Below the pieces are notes generated by a model. The model was not told where the DNA came from, did no database searches, and saw only the letters and a program-made list of their open reading frames with translations. Shown here in pieces: positions 13,301 through 24,736 of a stretch of DNA of 64,000 bases. Origin of the DNA: Marisa cornuarietis (lineage: Eukaryota > Mollusca > Gastropoda > Architaenioglossa > Ampullariidae); the NCBI GenBank assembly GCA_004794655.1, contig SMMW01000559.1:2046001-2110000 (forward strand). Direction: 5' to 3'. Made by a program: the position numbers and the translations under genes. Position 1 is the first letter of the stretch. Each line of letters opens with the position of its first letter.

Positions 13301-16300
13301 GGGTTGGTGTATCAATAAACACCTGGCCAGAACACACCCATGCACAGCTTAGTGACATTCATGATCTAGATCTTTTATCAGTTTGTGTGACCTCCTTCCT
13401 TCTAGGATACCTGAAGAATATATATGCTGGACACTCTAGCACAACAGAACCAGCCCAACCACATTTTCAGAAGAATAGACTTTATGAAGGCTTTGTCGTG
13501 AAATTAGTGCTAGGAAAATAGATCATGAAATAACAAGATCAATAATATAATAAGGATGATATTTTTTTTATTGTCCATTGGAACAAAATGTTGCAATGAA
13601 TTTTTGATTTTGCCACAAACCAGATGGTGTATGATATGAAAAGGCATTAGAACATAAAATAGTTTTTGGGACAGACAACATCTGAAAAATCAATCAAAAA
13701 TCAGTTGTCACTTATTGCTTTACAGATATGCATAACAGATCAAAATGCCAACAAAATTATGAATTAAAAATGAATATAAGAAAAACAATAATTAGCAACC
13801 ATAAGGCTTAACTTTACATGAAAAGTCAAAACACATGACAATAATCCCCCTCTCTGCAGTAAAAGTCTGATTAAAAGTTCACGTGACAAGTCTGCTTCTG
13901 AAGCTTCCACTGTCAGAAACACAATACACAGTCTTTAACTTTTGCCGCTCCTCTTGAAGTTAGATTCAGCATGCCAGCCCCCTATCAAACACAGGAAGAT
14001 AGAATAAAAGAGAACAAAAATCTGGACAGAAAAATGCACTACTAACAAATCTGACAATCATTTAAAGACATTATATTACTATTCTTATCCAAAACTTATT
14101 AAATTTAAAAAACTTAAAACCAAGGCAGACTCACCTTAACAGGTTTTACATGAAAATTAGCCCTGTGACCTACTTGTAAGGACTGTTAAATTAACACCAC
14201 TGGAACAAATTCTAGATCCTGCAGATGGCATCTGTATTTCATATCTTTGAAAATAATTGTGTAGTTTGAGATCTTTCATAATGTCATTATAGTCATCCCC
14301 TTTATCTCAAAGATCTAAACACAGATCTGTTGTAGGCAAATACAGAAAATTGTTTAAGTTTAAAGCTGGTGATATTCAAGACAGTCTTTCTCAATACATA
14401 CCAGTTGCAATATAATGATACTGCGAAATTGACTTGAGCCTGTGCATTTCTTTTTTCTACAGATGGATTAGTACAGTAACAGTGTACAGTGTATACTTTG
14501 GACTGTTTGCGTTGGTTTTTGCTGGTCTTTTGAAGAAGTCCAAGCGTATTCTTATTGCGTAAGAGTTTTCATCATAAGTGTTGATACAGTTTCTGAAATT
14601 GATTGTTGCAAAGTGAACATTTCTTTTTGTATGGTAATTTTTATTTGTCATTTGAATTTCACAAATATATTGTCCAAAAACAGATTGGTGTGCAGCTTAG
14701 ATATGTAGACTGAGAATGACAAACTGCAGTCTTAAATAAATCTTCTGAAACATTTGGGATGTTGTCAGGAGGGGTGGGGGATTGGTGTTTTTTTCCGAGC
14801 CAGCAACTAAGGCTATATAACGGCAAGGCAGCAGTGGATGGTGACTGTCACAGACAGATGTCACTAAATTACCCTCATTTAAGATGTTTTCAGCTCTTTT
14901 TTTTCTATAAGGTTTATGGTTGTAACCTTGGCACAGTGATGAAAAATAAAACAACCAGAACACAGCTGAAAAGCTATGAAGTCTGCAATAATTATTTTAC
15001 ACAGAGGGAAACTTGGTAATGTGACCAAAAGGATAATGAAGATAATCTTTAGGTGCTTCACCATCAGCTTTGTTACAACCTCGTTCCTTGTGAAGTGTGA
15101 ATGTCAAGTTTTTTTTAATAATGTAAGATGCAGCTTTGTAATGCAGGTTTTGAAATTGATGGTTGAATTAGACCTTGAAATGAAAATGCTCTCCATATTT
15201 CTGCAGGTCGTCAGCTCTCAGTATTCTGTCTATGGCCTTCATGTGGGTGCTGACATCTGTATACCTGGCTGTCTCTGTGGTGAGTGCAATGCTGCAGAAA
15301 AATAAAGGATAGATTTTGATGGCACATACAGGAATAGATGGGAGAAGCACTCATAGACTACCTTTGTGCGCATGATTTATGCTGAAGAGAGACATGCAGG
15401 GAAATTGCATCACCTTGATTTTGTATGATGAAAATGGGATGATCCCCAAGCAAAGGCAAGCTAATCTGAGGGTTGGTGGGGATGAGAGACCAGAGGGAAC
15501 AGTGGGAAAGCTTAGTGCAGATGTAGACAGCTACTTGCTTCATGTGTGTGTGTGTGTGTTCAGAGAGTGCTATAAAGCACAGCATCTTGTGTTTTTGGTT
15601 TTTCATCCTTTTTTTTGACAGTATGCAAAAAAATATGAGAAAATCATAAACACATGTTGACAGGACAATGAGAGTGTTGTGCTGTAGCCATGTAAAGAAG
15701 GAGATAATCTTCCAAAGAGTGTTACTGCTTCTTTAGTCTTTTGAACACAATCTCATGTCTAATCACTGTATTTTCTTTCTTGTTGCAGGGCATGGGCGAC
15801 CTTTGTGTGGATCCTGATACTTTTGTCATTTCACAAGTGAAAAAACAAGTTGAAATAGGTGGTGCAACTTTTGCTGTTATGCTAATAAGCTGACATCTTT
15901 TTCCTTTCTTTTTCATTACTTCCTTGTAACAGAGGCTAAAAGCCCACAGTGTGGGTGTCGTGATGTAGCCTTAGTTGCTGACTCAGCATAAAACACCAAT
16001 TCCCTTCCCTTACCCTTTTCACACACACACAGTGTGGGTTTTATCCCTTTCAAGTTTGTTTTTTGAAATTTCCACATAGAGAAAAATCAAGAATTATCAA
16101 GATGTAGCAGAATCTTACATCAGAATAGATTTTTGGGGGGTATTTTTTCATCTTCTGTAAAATTGATTTATATTTTAGTAGGGTTTTTTTTTCAATCTAT
16201 TCAGTTTTGTCATTTGTATAATTTCTTCTGTACTTAAAATTGATGTAACTGACTGTTTTTGGTTAGATACCAGCCTGAGGAGTTAAGAAAGACAAATGTG

Positions 16301-19300
16301 CTGTGTGTAGGTTATTAACTAGCCAATCATAGTGGCTGGTGGATTGATTAATAATTCCCTTGTCTTTTCTCCTCAGACATCTTGGAGGCATACATAAAGT
16401 GCAGTGACAAAAGCAAACCATTTCAAGAGGTATTCTAAATGTTTTTATAGTATATATATCAATATTTCAGGATTGACTGACATAGAAAGTTGCAAAACTT
16501 TGCTGACCACTAAAGTGCCTTGTATGATGGTCCAATAGTCTTGAGAATTTAAAAGCTTACATGTATTGATGTTGTGGACAATCTGCAAACAGTTGACATG
16601 CTATGGCACTTGTGCTGCCTGAGCAGAGCTCAGTGATGATGGAGAATTTTTTTGTGTAAGCCTTTGTACCTCATTATAGAGCAGAGAATATGAGGTGAAG
16701 TAATATGAGCAGAACTGAAAAGAAGAACACTACTATTGACTTGGACATGAGTCCATGAAATAGCAAAATGAATGCTAGAGGAGTTAAAGCAAAGTCAGTT
16801 ATACCAGATGCATGGTGGAAGGTGAATGTCACTTAAGTCAGGAAAGCTTCTAGAATTGAGGGGGGCACATTCTTATGGAAGCTGCTCTTGTTTTTTACCC
16901 CACTGTGCAGAGTATAAAACAATGACCACAAATTAATTATTTTTTTTCTTATCTAGCTCATTTGATTTCAGGACATTCTAGATTCTCAGACTTTGATAAC
17001 ACAGGCCATTGTGACGCTCAATACTACAGTCAACCTGACAACCCCATTCCACATTGATGATAAGGTGAGCTGATGTGTGATGCCAACATTTTTATGAGGA
17101 AATACAGAGAGCCAGGAAGCGTATGATTAAAAGCAGGAGGAAGAAGTGATTACGCAGTGAGAAGCTGTTAGAGTAAGCAAGTGTGTATGTGTGGCTGCAC
17201 CACATATTTTTATAAAGGTGTAGCTTATATGTCCTGCAGGTTTTGTGTAGGATTGTAAAATTATATAGCTAATTTGAGTATACTGGAGAGTGATATCCTT
17301 TGCCTGACTGGTTAGAGGTGACTGCTGTCTCTTTTCATCTTGGTCTGTTAATCTGCGTCATGCTTTTTAGTCTCCTGTTAATTTGTGCTTCTTGTATGCG
17401 GCATACCATTTTTTGGATTGTTTTTCTGTGCCTGCACCATGGTGCTTCTTTTTACGGACCACTTCCTTCACTAGCAATCTCTATACTATTTTGCTGCTGC
17501 TTTACTTGCTTTAAATTTTCAGATCTTTTTTCTGCAATTGTTTCATGAATTTTCTCAACTGTTGGTGGAACTGCTATGCCACTTATCTTTGTGAAAGATG
17601 GAATTGACATCCTTGTGCTCTGCAGTCTGACGTCTTTGTCGCTGTTGGAACAGGTGGCACCGTTCTGACTACTTCGTGTTGTCCATGTGCTGCCTCAGAC
17701 TTATCTTTTTCTGCTCATATTGTATCCCAGTCCTTATGCTAATCTGGTCCAGCATGCTTCGTGTGCAGGTCTTTCGGTCTTGCATTTATGGCTGGTGATG
17801 TGTCTCTGCTCATTTGCTGATATAATTTGGTCCGTGTTTGAATGTGTGTTATGTGAATTTTGTGTCCATTTTTTGTGCATTTGGCCTTCTTTTGTACAGC
17901 GCAGTGAGCCTTCTGTCAAGTAGGGAAATGTGTTATACAAATTATTATGTTTATTATTTATGTCAGATAGTCCCTTTTAACTCAACTCTTCAGTCCAGTT
18001 GAAAAGATAGCTTCATGTACTTGCAGATAGCTGCTCCAGTTAGCATGATACGCCAGGATCTCAAATTTGCCCTTGGTAATCTCTCCTCCCTGTTGACTAA
18101 TGTGGGCACTTGTGATACCATTAACAACATGTATGTGCAAGCAGTGAACGGCATATGTTACACCACAGTGTGAGTACTGAACACATTTTTCATAGCCTTG
18201 AATCTTCAGCCAAAAACAACTCCCTTGGGAGCTAAAGATTTTTATGGCTCTGGGTGAAAGCTGGGGCTATTGGATTATTCGCTAGTAGTCATGGTTTACT
18301 TGGTAATTTGAAGGAAATAGTGAAGTATATGCTTGTCTAGACATTTGTTGCCACTTGCATCTTGGCGTTAATATGTTTATGTGAAGTTATATAAGTTTCC
18401 ACAAAGGTGAAAAAAAGATATGTCCAGTAATGATTTGAAAAAAAAGAGTTGCAGTCCAAAGCAAGCAGCGTGACTGTAGAAAGATTGGTCTACATGGATG
18501 AATAGCATAATTGTATGATGCCTCTCATCCATAAATTGTTAAACAGAGGTGAGTGTATTCATACTGGCAGTCTCTTCGTCCATTTGGCAGGATTGGTGTG
18601 GGATTCCTGGTGCTGTTCTCTGCAGTGGTGGGACTTTGCAGTGCTTTCATTGTCATCTTTGCAGCATGTGCTTGGCCATACTTGGGCAGATCGTGAGTAT
18701 TGATAATTAATCATTGATAATTAGTCTTTATGCATGAGGAGGTTGAATGTACTTAACATATGTGATACTCGTGGTACATGGCAGTCAGTATATAGTGAAT
18801 GACTAAGAGAAAGGGGAATCCTGTGAACCTTCATAGTGATGCGCACATCGTGAGAACCATTCAGCCTGCTCTGAGTTTCAAAGAGGTGTTTCAAACTTAT
18901 TTCTTATTTTGGAAATACCTCTTGTATTAACTCCATTCTCATTGTAGTCCATGGTTAACACACATATGTGGGGAAGGGAGAGTACTATTATTTAACATCC
19001 CTCCCCCATCAGTTGTATTCCATATTCATGGCCTGGTAGTGTTAAGTGCATTTATGAAAAAGGGGAAGTCTTGCCTCAATTGTAGGACACAAGGAAACTA
19101 TTCTTGCAACAGTGAAGTGGGGAAAGCTGGTCTGGTTTGGCCATGTCGCCTGGCACGACACTTTGTCTAAAGCCATTCTTCAGGGTGACATGGAAGGAGG
19201 TCAATGCCAAGGTCGATGGAGAAAGAACTGGATAGCGAACTTGAAGGAGTGGACTGACTGTTCTATGCAGGACCTGCTCAACACCATTCAGGACCTACCC

Positions 19301-20051
19301 AAGTGCCGATCCTTCTCAGCTGCTGCATCTGGCCAGGTTTCCCTGACAACTAGTCACTTGCTTGGGGTGGGTGGGGTCACCCTGATGACTGGTACCGGTG
19401 GGCCATCGTGACTGGCAGGCCAGCTAGTACCAGTCAAGAAATGGACGAGGGTGGTAATGAATGGGAAGTGCAGAGAGGCTGGCCATGTGGTGGGATTCTG
19501 TGCTTTTCAATCATCCTGATGACAATGATGATTACATGTGACAGGAGGGAGCGAAGCAGAGGCTACACCCCAGTGGATGACACTGATCCCTTCTTGCCAG
19601 GACCTCCACCATACATCAACAACTATGGCAGCATTGGAACGCCCTCTTCTGCCATTTTGGGTGCCAGTGGATCATCTTCCAGCATTCAGACACAAGGATA
19701 TCATCAGTAGGTTGGAACTCTTTACAGTTCAGGTCTTGCTCAGCCACCATGTGGAAGGGCCTTTTGGAAGTGATTACCAAAGTAACTTTTTGAAAACAAA
19801 ATCTAAATTTTACTGCCTCTGGCTGTGTGCAAGTAGGTGCATATTTGTTATGCATTCATGTGCAGCATGTAATGTTTGTAAGTTTAAGTACTATGTAAAA
19901 CTGAAATATTATATTCTTTATCCTCATAGAGCAGTGAAAAGTAGCTATGTTTTAAATTTAACGTTTCAGCAACATCAGCAATGAAGACAGGCGCTTAATG
20001 AATGGAAGACCAGTGGCTGAGTCCCCCCCACCATCAGTAAGTGTTTTGTGA
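10178..20051 (+). CDS. tweety homolog membrane protein (whole gene span, 13 coding exons)
   Basis: Tweety homologs are five-pass plasma-membrane proteins, reported as Ca2+- or volume-linked anion channels and, from structures, as possible lipid-handling proteins. Joining 10178-10312, 11277-11437, 12228-12339, 13049-13284, 14463-14558, 15207-15279, 15789-15858, 16377-16429, 16972-17064, 18027-18169, 18591-18692, 19545-19706 and 19970-20051 gives one open frame of about 505 aa with every splice phase matched. Membrane segments fall near residues 47-68, 87-104, 216-236, 247-271 and 392-415. Family marks include the Cys-rich IRCCCK after TM1, LYGNEGAHGGVQ after TM2, the GDLCVDP segment, and four extracellular cysteines (DLC, IKC, GTC, GIC) of the two conserved disulfides. 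The tail is acidic then Pro/Ser-rich (GYTPVDDTDPF). The length fits the family (450 to 530 aa). The gene converges with PKD1. The exact 3' end is uncertain. Confidence 0.92.
11277..11437 (+). CDS. tweety coding exon 2 (TM1 and start of TM2)
   Basis: Starts phase 0 with SLEFWCAVPLVW and ends TG|GTAAGT. Holds TM1 and the conserved cysteine cluster IRCCCK, then a basic loop and the beginning of TM2. A larger reading frame over the same bases from 11168 is a shadow frame. Confidence 0.9.
12228..12339 (+). CDS. tweety coding exon 3 (end of TM2, GNE motif)
   Basis: Acceptor TTTTCAG, one base completing Cys from exon 2, donor GTG|GTAAGT, phase 0. Encodes GALGAGLYGNEGAHGGVQ and a glycosylation site NRT, the most recognisable family signature after TM2. 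Confidence 0.92.
13049..13284 (+). CDS. tweety coding exon 4 (large extracellular helical region)
   Basis: Acceptor TTTGTTCAG, phase 0; donor AG|GTAAAA. Encodes VNALDNVANDLQGRD to VEKYR, predicted helical extracellular sequence with NVT and NMT glycosylation sites. It joins directly to exon 3 in phase 0. From NRT to the EKYR junction gives about 89 residues, close to vertebrate members as I recall them. Confidence 0.92.
14463..14558 (+). CDS. tweety coding exon 5 (TM3)
   Basis: Acceptor TTTCTACAG, one base completing Arg, then WISTVTVYSVYFGLFALVFA and KKSKRILI; donor GC|GTAAGA. The Arg-Trp junction before TM3 and the basic KKSK after it are typical of the family. Confidence 0.92.
14765..14835 (+). 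repeat. short dispersed repeat, copy A
   Basis: Contains GCCAGCAACTAAGGCTATAT followed by AACGGCAA, nearly identical over about 30 bases to 31351-31380, where it follows a (TTTG)n tract and GTTTAACGCCGT. The combination resembles repeat ends seen in gastropod genomes. It lies in the intron after tweety exon 5. Confidence 0.45.
15207..15279 (+). CDS. tweety coding exon 6 (TM4)
   Basis: Acceptor TTTCTGCAG, donor GTG|GTGAGT, phase 0 out. Encodes SSALSILSMAFMWVLTSVYL, the fourth membrane segment. Confidence 0.9.
15789..15858 (+). CDS. tweety coding exon 7 (first conserved cysteine)
   Basis: Acceptor TTGTTGCAG, donor ATAG|GTGGTG (non-optimal). Encodes GMGDLCVDPDTFVISQVKKQ, matching the family's segment after TM4 with a conserved Asp-x-Cys and following Asp-Pro. 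Confidence 0.88.
16377..16429 (+). CDS. tweety coding exon 8
   Basis: Short 53-base exon, acceptor TCTCCTCAG, donor GAG|GTATTC. Encodes DILEAYIKCSDKSKPFQE, carrying the second conserved extracellular cysteine and the NPF/KPF-like motif of the family. Phases fit both neighbours. Confidence 0.88.
16972..17064 (+). CDS. tweety coding exon 9
   Basis: Acceptor TTGATTTCAG, donor AAG|GTGAGC, phase 0 both sides. Encodes 31 residues of the extracellular helical domain with NTT and NLT glycosylation sites (TLNTTVNLTTPFHIDDK). Confidence 0.88.
17300..17925 (-). repeat. possible degenerate mobile-element sequence
   Basis: On the - strand short Gln/Lys-rich reading frames (KTIQKMVCRIQEAQINRR type) look like decayed transposon coding sequence. 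The block at 2640-2900 shows a loosely similar - strand pattern. No conserved catalytic motif is visible; this is a weak suggestion for an otherwise unexplained intron stretch. Confidence 0.2.
18027..18169 (+). CDS. tweety coding exon 10 (third and fourth conserved cysteines)
   Basis: Acceptor TACTTGCAG, donor GT|GTGAGT. Encodes IAAPVSMIRQDLKFALGN onward, then GTCDTINNMYVQAVNGICY. The two cysteines match the family's second pair. Confidence 0.9.
18591..18692 (+). CDS. tweety coding exon 11 (TM5)
   Basis: Acceptor TTTGGCAG, donor TC|GTGAGT. Encodes IGVGFLVLFSAVVGLCSAFI and the end of TM5, with ACAWPYLGR on the cytosolic side. Confidence 0.9.
19075..19420 (+). mobile_element. 3' remnant of a LINE (RTE-like) ORF2
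   Basis: The + frame reads HKETILATVKWGKLVWFGHV, then AWHDTLSKAILQGDMEGGQ, then RWRKNWIANLKEWT. This is the recurrent C-terminal segment after the reverse transcriptase in RTE/CR1-type elements. No endonuclease or RT core is present, so it is a 5'-truncated copy. It inserted in the tweety intron before exon 12, in the same orientation as the gene, with a TGATGA-rich tail just after it (about 19515-19535). Confidence 0.75.
19545..19706 (+). CDS. tweety coding exon 12 (cytosolic tail)
   Basis: Acceptor ATGTGACAG with a poor pyrimidine tract, donor CA|GTAGGT. Encodes RERSRGYTPVDDTDPFLPGP and a Pro/Tyr then Ser-rich stretch; the DDTDPF core matches the family's acidic tail motif. A LINE 3' remnant ends only about 130 bases upstream. 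Confidence 0.85.
19970..20051 (+). CDS. tweety coding exon 13 (end of the coding sequence, uncertain)
   Basis: Acceptor CGTTTCAG; encodes HNISNEDRRLMNGRPVAESP, then PPSVSVL and stop TGA at 20049. A consensus donor (TCA|GTAAGT) at 20037 offers two alternatives. Splicing to 20175 (acceptor CCCTATCCCAG, very strong) ends in RCQDNYMY at 20201. Splicing to 21389 (acceptor TTATTTCTTAG) adds 32 residues starting SAQEVYWAFV and ends at 21487. Sequence alone cannot choose. AATAAA signals at 20272 and 21101 fit different ends. Confidence 0.6.
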
Positions 20052-23000
20052 AACTAATTAAAGTATATGCAGAGATCATCATGATAATGGCATACATGCA
20101 TACAAACATACATGCCGGGGAAAAATGCACGTACAAATGCGAAAGTATGTCTACTTCTTACCTCCCTATCCCAGAGGTGTCAGGACAATTACATGTATTA
20201 ATATTTAGGTACACAGCTATATTAATACGGACAAATGAAATGATTTAAGAAACTCAAAAATACTATTAAAGAATAAATTCTGCAACTATCATTTGCAAAA
20301 GTGAAATGCAAGCGATCAATACAAATTAAAAATGTCTGGAGTGTCAACCCTTTCTGTGTCAGTATCACCCTGGTCACTATATGGAGCAGTATTTTAGTCT
20401 GGCACCTCGCCCAAACAGCATCACTCCATCATCCTAGAAACTGCAGCCATCTGGCATTGGTGATGCAGTGCTTGATTCCTCTCACCAAGGAGGACTTTGT
20501 GGCTTGGCCATGTTTTCTTCTGCCTTAATGGAAGGCCCAGTGGCTCTGCACAAGTATTATTCAAGGGTATAAGACTGCATCAGTGTGAGATTAAAATCTA
20601 CATAAAAAGTGACATTTTGTAAGTATATTCCAACACCTAGTAGATTTTTTTTGGTATGATAATTGTTTTAATACTCAGTTTTAATCCTGGTGAATGTTGT
20701 ACACACTGATGGTCATTTGATTGTTAGCATTAAGGTGCCATTGGAAATGAGCACTTGTTGATGATAAACACATGGTATCTATGTATATATATATATACTC
20801 AAGTGATAAACCTTCTAGTTGTGCTCAGGTCATGTGATAATTTTTATTGGCAAACTTTTTATATATGATAGTTTCTGAGGTTTTTATGCTATTCCAGTAA
20901 GTGTAATACTTCTACGCTTCAAGCAGAATGCTTAGTTAGCATTGCTCAGTAACAGACTAGATAGATAGGTAAACCTGTTGTTTTAACACATTCCCTTTTT
21001 TCATTTTGTCTGTACCGTTTACATTTTAGGATTATTTATGTCTAGTGAAATATAATTTTGCTGTATTTTTGTCTTATTATTAGTACATGTACTGATTTGT
21101 AATAAATTTACTGGAAGCCAAAGATTCTTTTTAAAATGTTGCTATTGCCATATTTTAATCACAAAATAATCATTGTGCTGTAAAATATTTCTTAAGATTT
21201 ACTTTATTTAATTTTTCACTTTGGAATATATATATATATACATGCATCTTAAGCTCTCTCTGATGTTCTCTTTTGTATCAGGATAATGAAATTTTTATGG
21301 GTTTTTTTTTTTTGTTGGTCCTATTGAGCTTCCAAGTTGCAAGATCAAATAAAAACAGGAAAATGGAGTTAACTGTTTTATTTCTTAGTCAGCCCAGGAA
21401 GTGTACTGGGCTTTCGTTTCCAGGGACCATGAAGCAGATGGGAATAAACTCCACAACTGGTACTCTGTTCCAAAATACTTTCTGTAATGTATAAAATAAG
21501 TACTAAAGATCATGTGTGTACCACAGTGTTACACTAGAAGCATCTAGTACACAAAAGTACAGGAGATGAGGTTGCGGTAGGAGTGGGAGAAGCATACAAA
21601 AACTACATAACTGAGTGTTTGTATTTATGACTAGGGAAAACATAAAGACAAGTGAAATTTATATGTCGGCACTGAAAACATTCCAAGGCAGTTTTGCTTT
21701 TTCTTTTTTTTTTTTGAGGCATAAGCATCTTCTACAGGTCTGCATCAGCTTCAGAAAACTTATGTATGCTGGTCTGGGGTCAGACCAAACTGTTAACAAA
21801 ATATTTTGCAGAGTGGGTTGTTGGGAAAATAGGGCACATGAGAAAAGGGCTTTTTTTTTTAACTTTCTAGGTTAAGAGTTTTGTTTGAAAGATCTTTGTT
21901 GTGCAAAAGCATTTTACAATAAGTTGGATCTTATGTACCAAAACATCTCTTGACAACATTTAAAAGCTATACATTTCAGGTCTATCAATATGTGCATTTT
22001 CAAAAACAAGTTGTACATCAGAATTGGGACTTTTCTGTAATGTAGACAAGACACTTGATTACAATATACTCAAAACAATTTCGATGGAAGGCAATTCTAT
22101 TAACAGGCTGCAATGCCAGTTTTCAATCTTGTGCAACTATTCCACAACCTCATTACTTTTATGATCACAACTTACAAACAAACGAGATCAAAGATTCAGG
22201 GGATGCAGTCCTGCATACATGAGAGACTGGAGAGAGGAACAAGTTTGGCACTGGGATATATCAGGCAAGCAACTGCCATTGTCTAGTGCTAAGAAAACTG
22301 GTAAAATATGCCTTTTTTTAATATGTACATGGAAAAAAATATATTACATCAATACTGATTGGACAAGAAGTAATGCAAATGTCTAGAAATTTACCTGTAA
22401 TTTGTATGCTCAAAAACCATTACATTCCTTAATTTTGATCCACATCAAGCAAAAGGATACAACTTCCTTGTAATGTCAAATTCACTCGGAAGGTCTGTTT
22501 ATATTTGACTTGTGCAGCTCTGACCTGATCTTAGCATCTGGTTTGTCTCCTTTGACTAAACAGCTTTCATAAAAAACTGACTCCCTTCTCCAAGTGCCTT
22601 GCAATACTTGACCCTCAAGCCACTAGGAAAAAAAAAAAGGAATTGTGCACCATTTTGCCACTCTTAATAAAACCTTCAACTTCAATCCAATCTCTCCTGT
22701 CCAACAGCAGCAAGACACTTGAACAATTAAAACTTGGAATCCCACCGGTTACACTGATGCAAAAGGATCAGGAAAATGGCAGCAGCAAAAGAGGGGGTAA
22801 CCTACAACAGCGTTTATGATGAGGCAACTGCTTTTAGTCTTGAGAACAAATCTTAGCCTTTCCTTTTATACAACCTAAAGCATAAAGAATTTGTTTCGTT
22901 TTTCACACAATTTTCATCAGACAACAGACGGAAATAAGAATGTAGCATGACATCCTGCTTCCTGTCCATTTATGCCATTTGCCAGGTCTGTGAAGATTAA

Positions 23001-24736
23001 CAAGCTGTTCACAATAATTTGACAGCTTTTGGTTGTGCAGGTCACCTTTTACAGTAATATTTCTATGACAAACTGTGGTATTAGTACATTTAAAAAACTA
23101 CTGCCACTCAGATATACCCATCTAATCTCTGTTAAAAACACATTCCTTTCAATCAACTGATTCCAATTTTTTTTAAAGTGTTCTCATGCTTCTGCACTTA
23201 AACAGCCATCTCACCTAGTTCTCCAAGTGTTCATTATTGAGTGCTACCTTGTTAGCAAGTGCATATAACTATACCAAACATGTCAAAAGCTGCCAAGTAC
23301 TCATATCACAGTTATCATGTAAAAAAGTATACATTTGGTAATAATGAATCTAGAGAGATTTGTTCAAGAACGCCATCTAATACTGACTGATATGGCTGCA
23401 TTAATTCACGAACAATGCTCACAAAAAAGGGTTATCCAAGGCAACATTTACATTTTTTGGTCTACATACAGTCTACTGGGCATCCACAAGCAACCCAAAT
23501 GGACTAGGTAAGGCAGCAGTTCAAAGTGTGCAAATGTTGCAGCCTAGACTCACTCTAGAGGTTACAAAATAACCCTAGAATTTACTTAATAATCAAAACT
23601 AAAGATGCATATGATTTTGGAGTTGTTTTTATAAAATACTCCAGTAATAATGTTATATTCTAAATTGGTCTAAACATGAAAAAATTATGGTATCTAATGG
23701 CAAAAAAGGTCTGTACAAATTCTAATAAAATTAATAGAGAAAATGTACAATAAAATCATACAGCAAATATTTTAATGTTCTGGTGTTATATTTCATTTCC
23801 AAATTTGCAAAAAGATTTACTACTTTCAGCTTATAATTTTTACATTCTATGTCTACTTCTATTCTTAATAAGATGCCTCAAAAAAATATTAAAATATCGA
23901 TGGCAGAAAACATATTTTTCAGATCAATTCTGAATATTACAAAATTACAGCAATATATCTTGACTGTGATCATTAGCAACCTTGCACAAAAAGGGTGCAT
24001 GGACGGAAAGAACAGCATAACTAATCGCATGGACTGAGTGGATCAGTGAAACCTCTTTTCATTTATAACTGTTGCATGTACCAAAACGATTTCAAAAACA
24101 AAAATATCTTAACATGCAATAAAGAAAACAAGAATCAAAAATTTATCACAGGCTAGAAGCATAGCAATGTGCCAAACTCATGCACAAATCAAACAAAGTT
24201 GCAACAACTCTCAGGCAAGTCCATCAACAATCTGAACAAACTTCAAACCATTTTTATGAGGATTTTAGAGGTACTGAATAGGAATGTGAAAAGAACCATA
24301 GCAGATTAATTTTTTTATCACAGATGCTTTTCAGGAAATTTTTCTGCACATTTACAACAAATATCACATGCATCAGCTATGCATTCTAGTCAAGGGTCAC
24401 TTTTATATTTCCCACCATTTCTAGCATGCAAAATGTTATAAGCATGTTATGCATGTTAAGAATACAAAAGTCTCAATTCTGGGTCCAGTCCTCAGAACAG
24501 ATAATTAAAAAACTGGTACAATGTCTGCATTGAGTGTTTCAAGTAATATCTCGTTCGCATTTTTGTTCATCTATTCCTTCAATGCACCTTTTTTCTCCTC
24601 ACACACAGTACTAAGACTAGAATCATTATTTTAAAAAAATGACAAAATATTACCAAATATTTAGAAGAGCATCTTGTTTTTCCTCATTACTCTAGCACAC
24701 ACAATGCATTTTCTTCCTTGGTATATGTCATGTTGG
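20052..24736. other. convergent 3' regions of tweety and PKD1
   Basis: No exon series of a third gene. AATAAA on the + strand at 20272 and 21101 could end the tweety mRNA; TA-rich microsatellites lie at about 20785 and 21226-21240. From about 21500 to 24736 the sequence is AT-rich and probably includes the PKD1 3'UTR on the - strand. No TTTATT (AATAAA on -) appears between 24736 and about 21400; variant TTTAAT (ATTAAA on -) occurs near 23771 and 22317. The 3' ends may therefore be close or overlapping. Confidence 0.45.

Noticed and set aside
20301..20528. 75-codon + frame after tweety
   Set aside because: No domain and lies in the likely 3'UTR; no splice link in phase.
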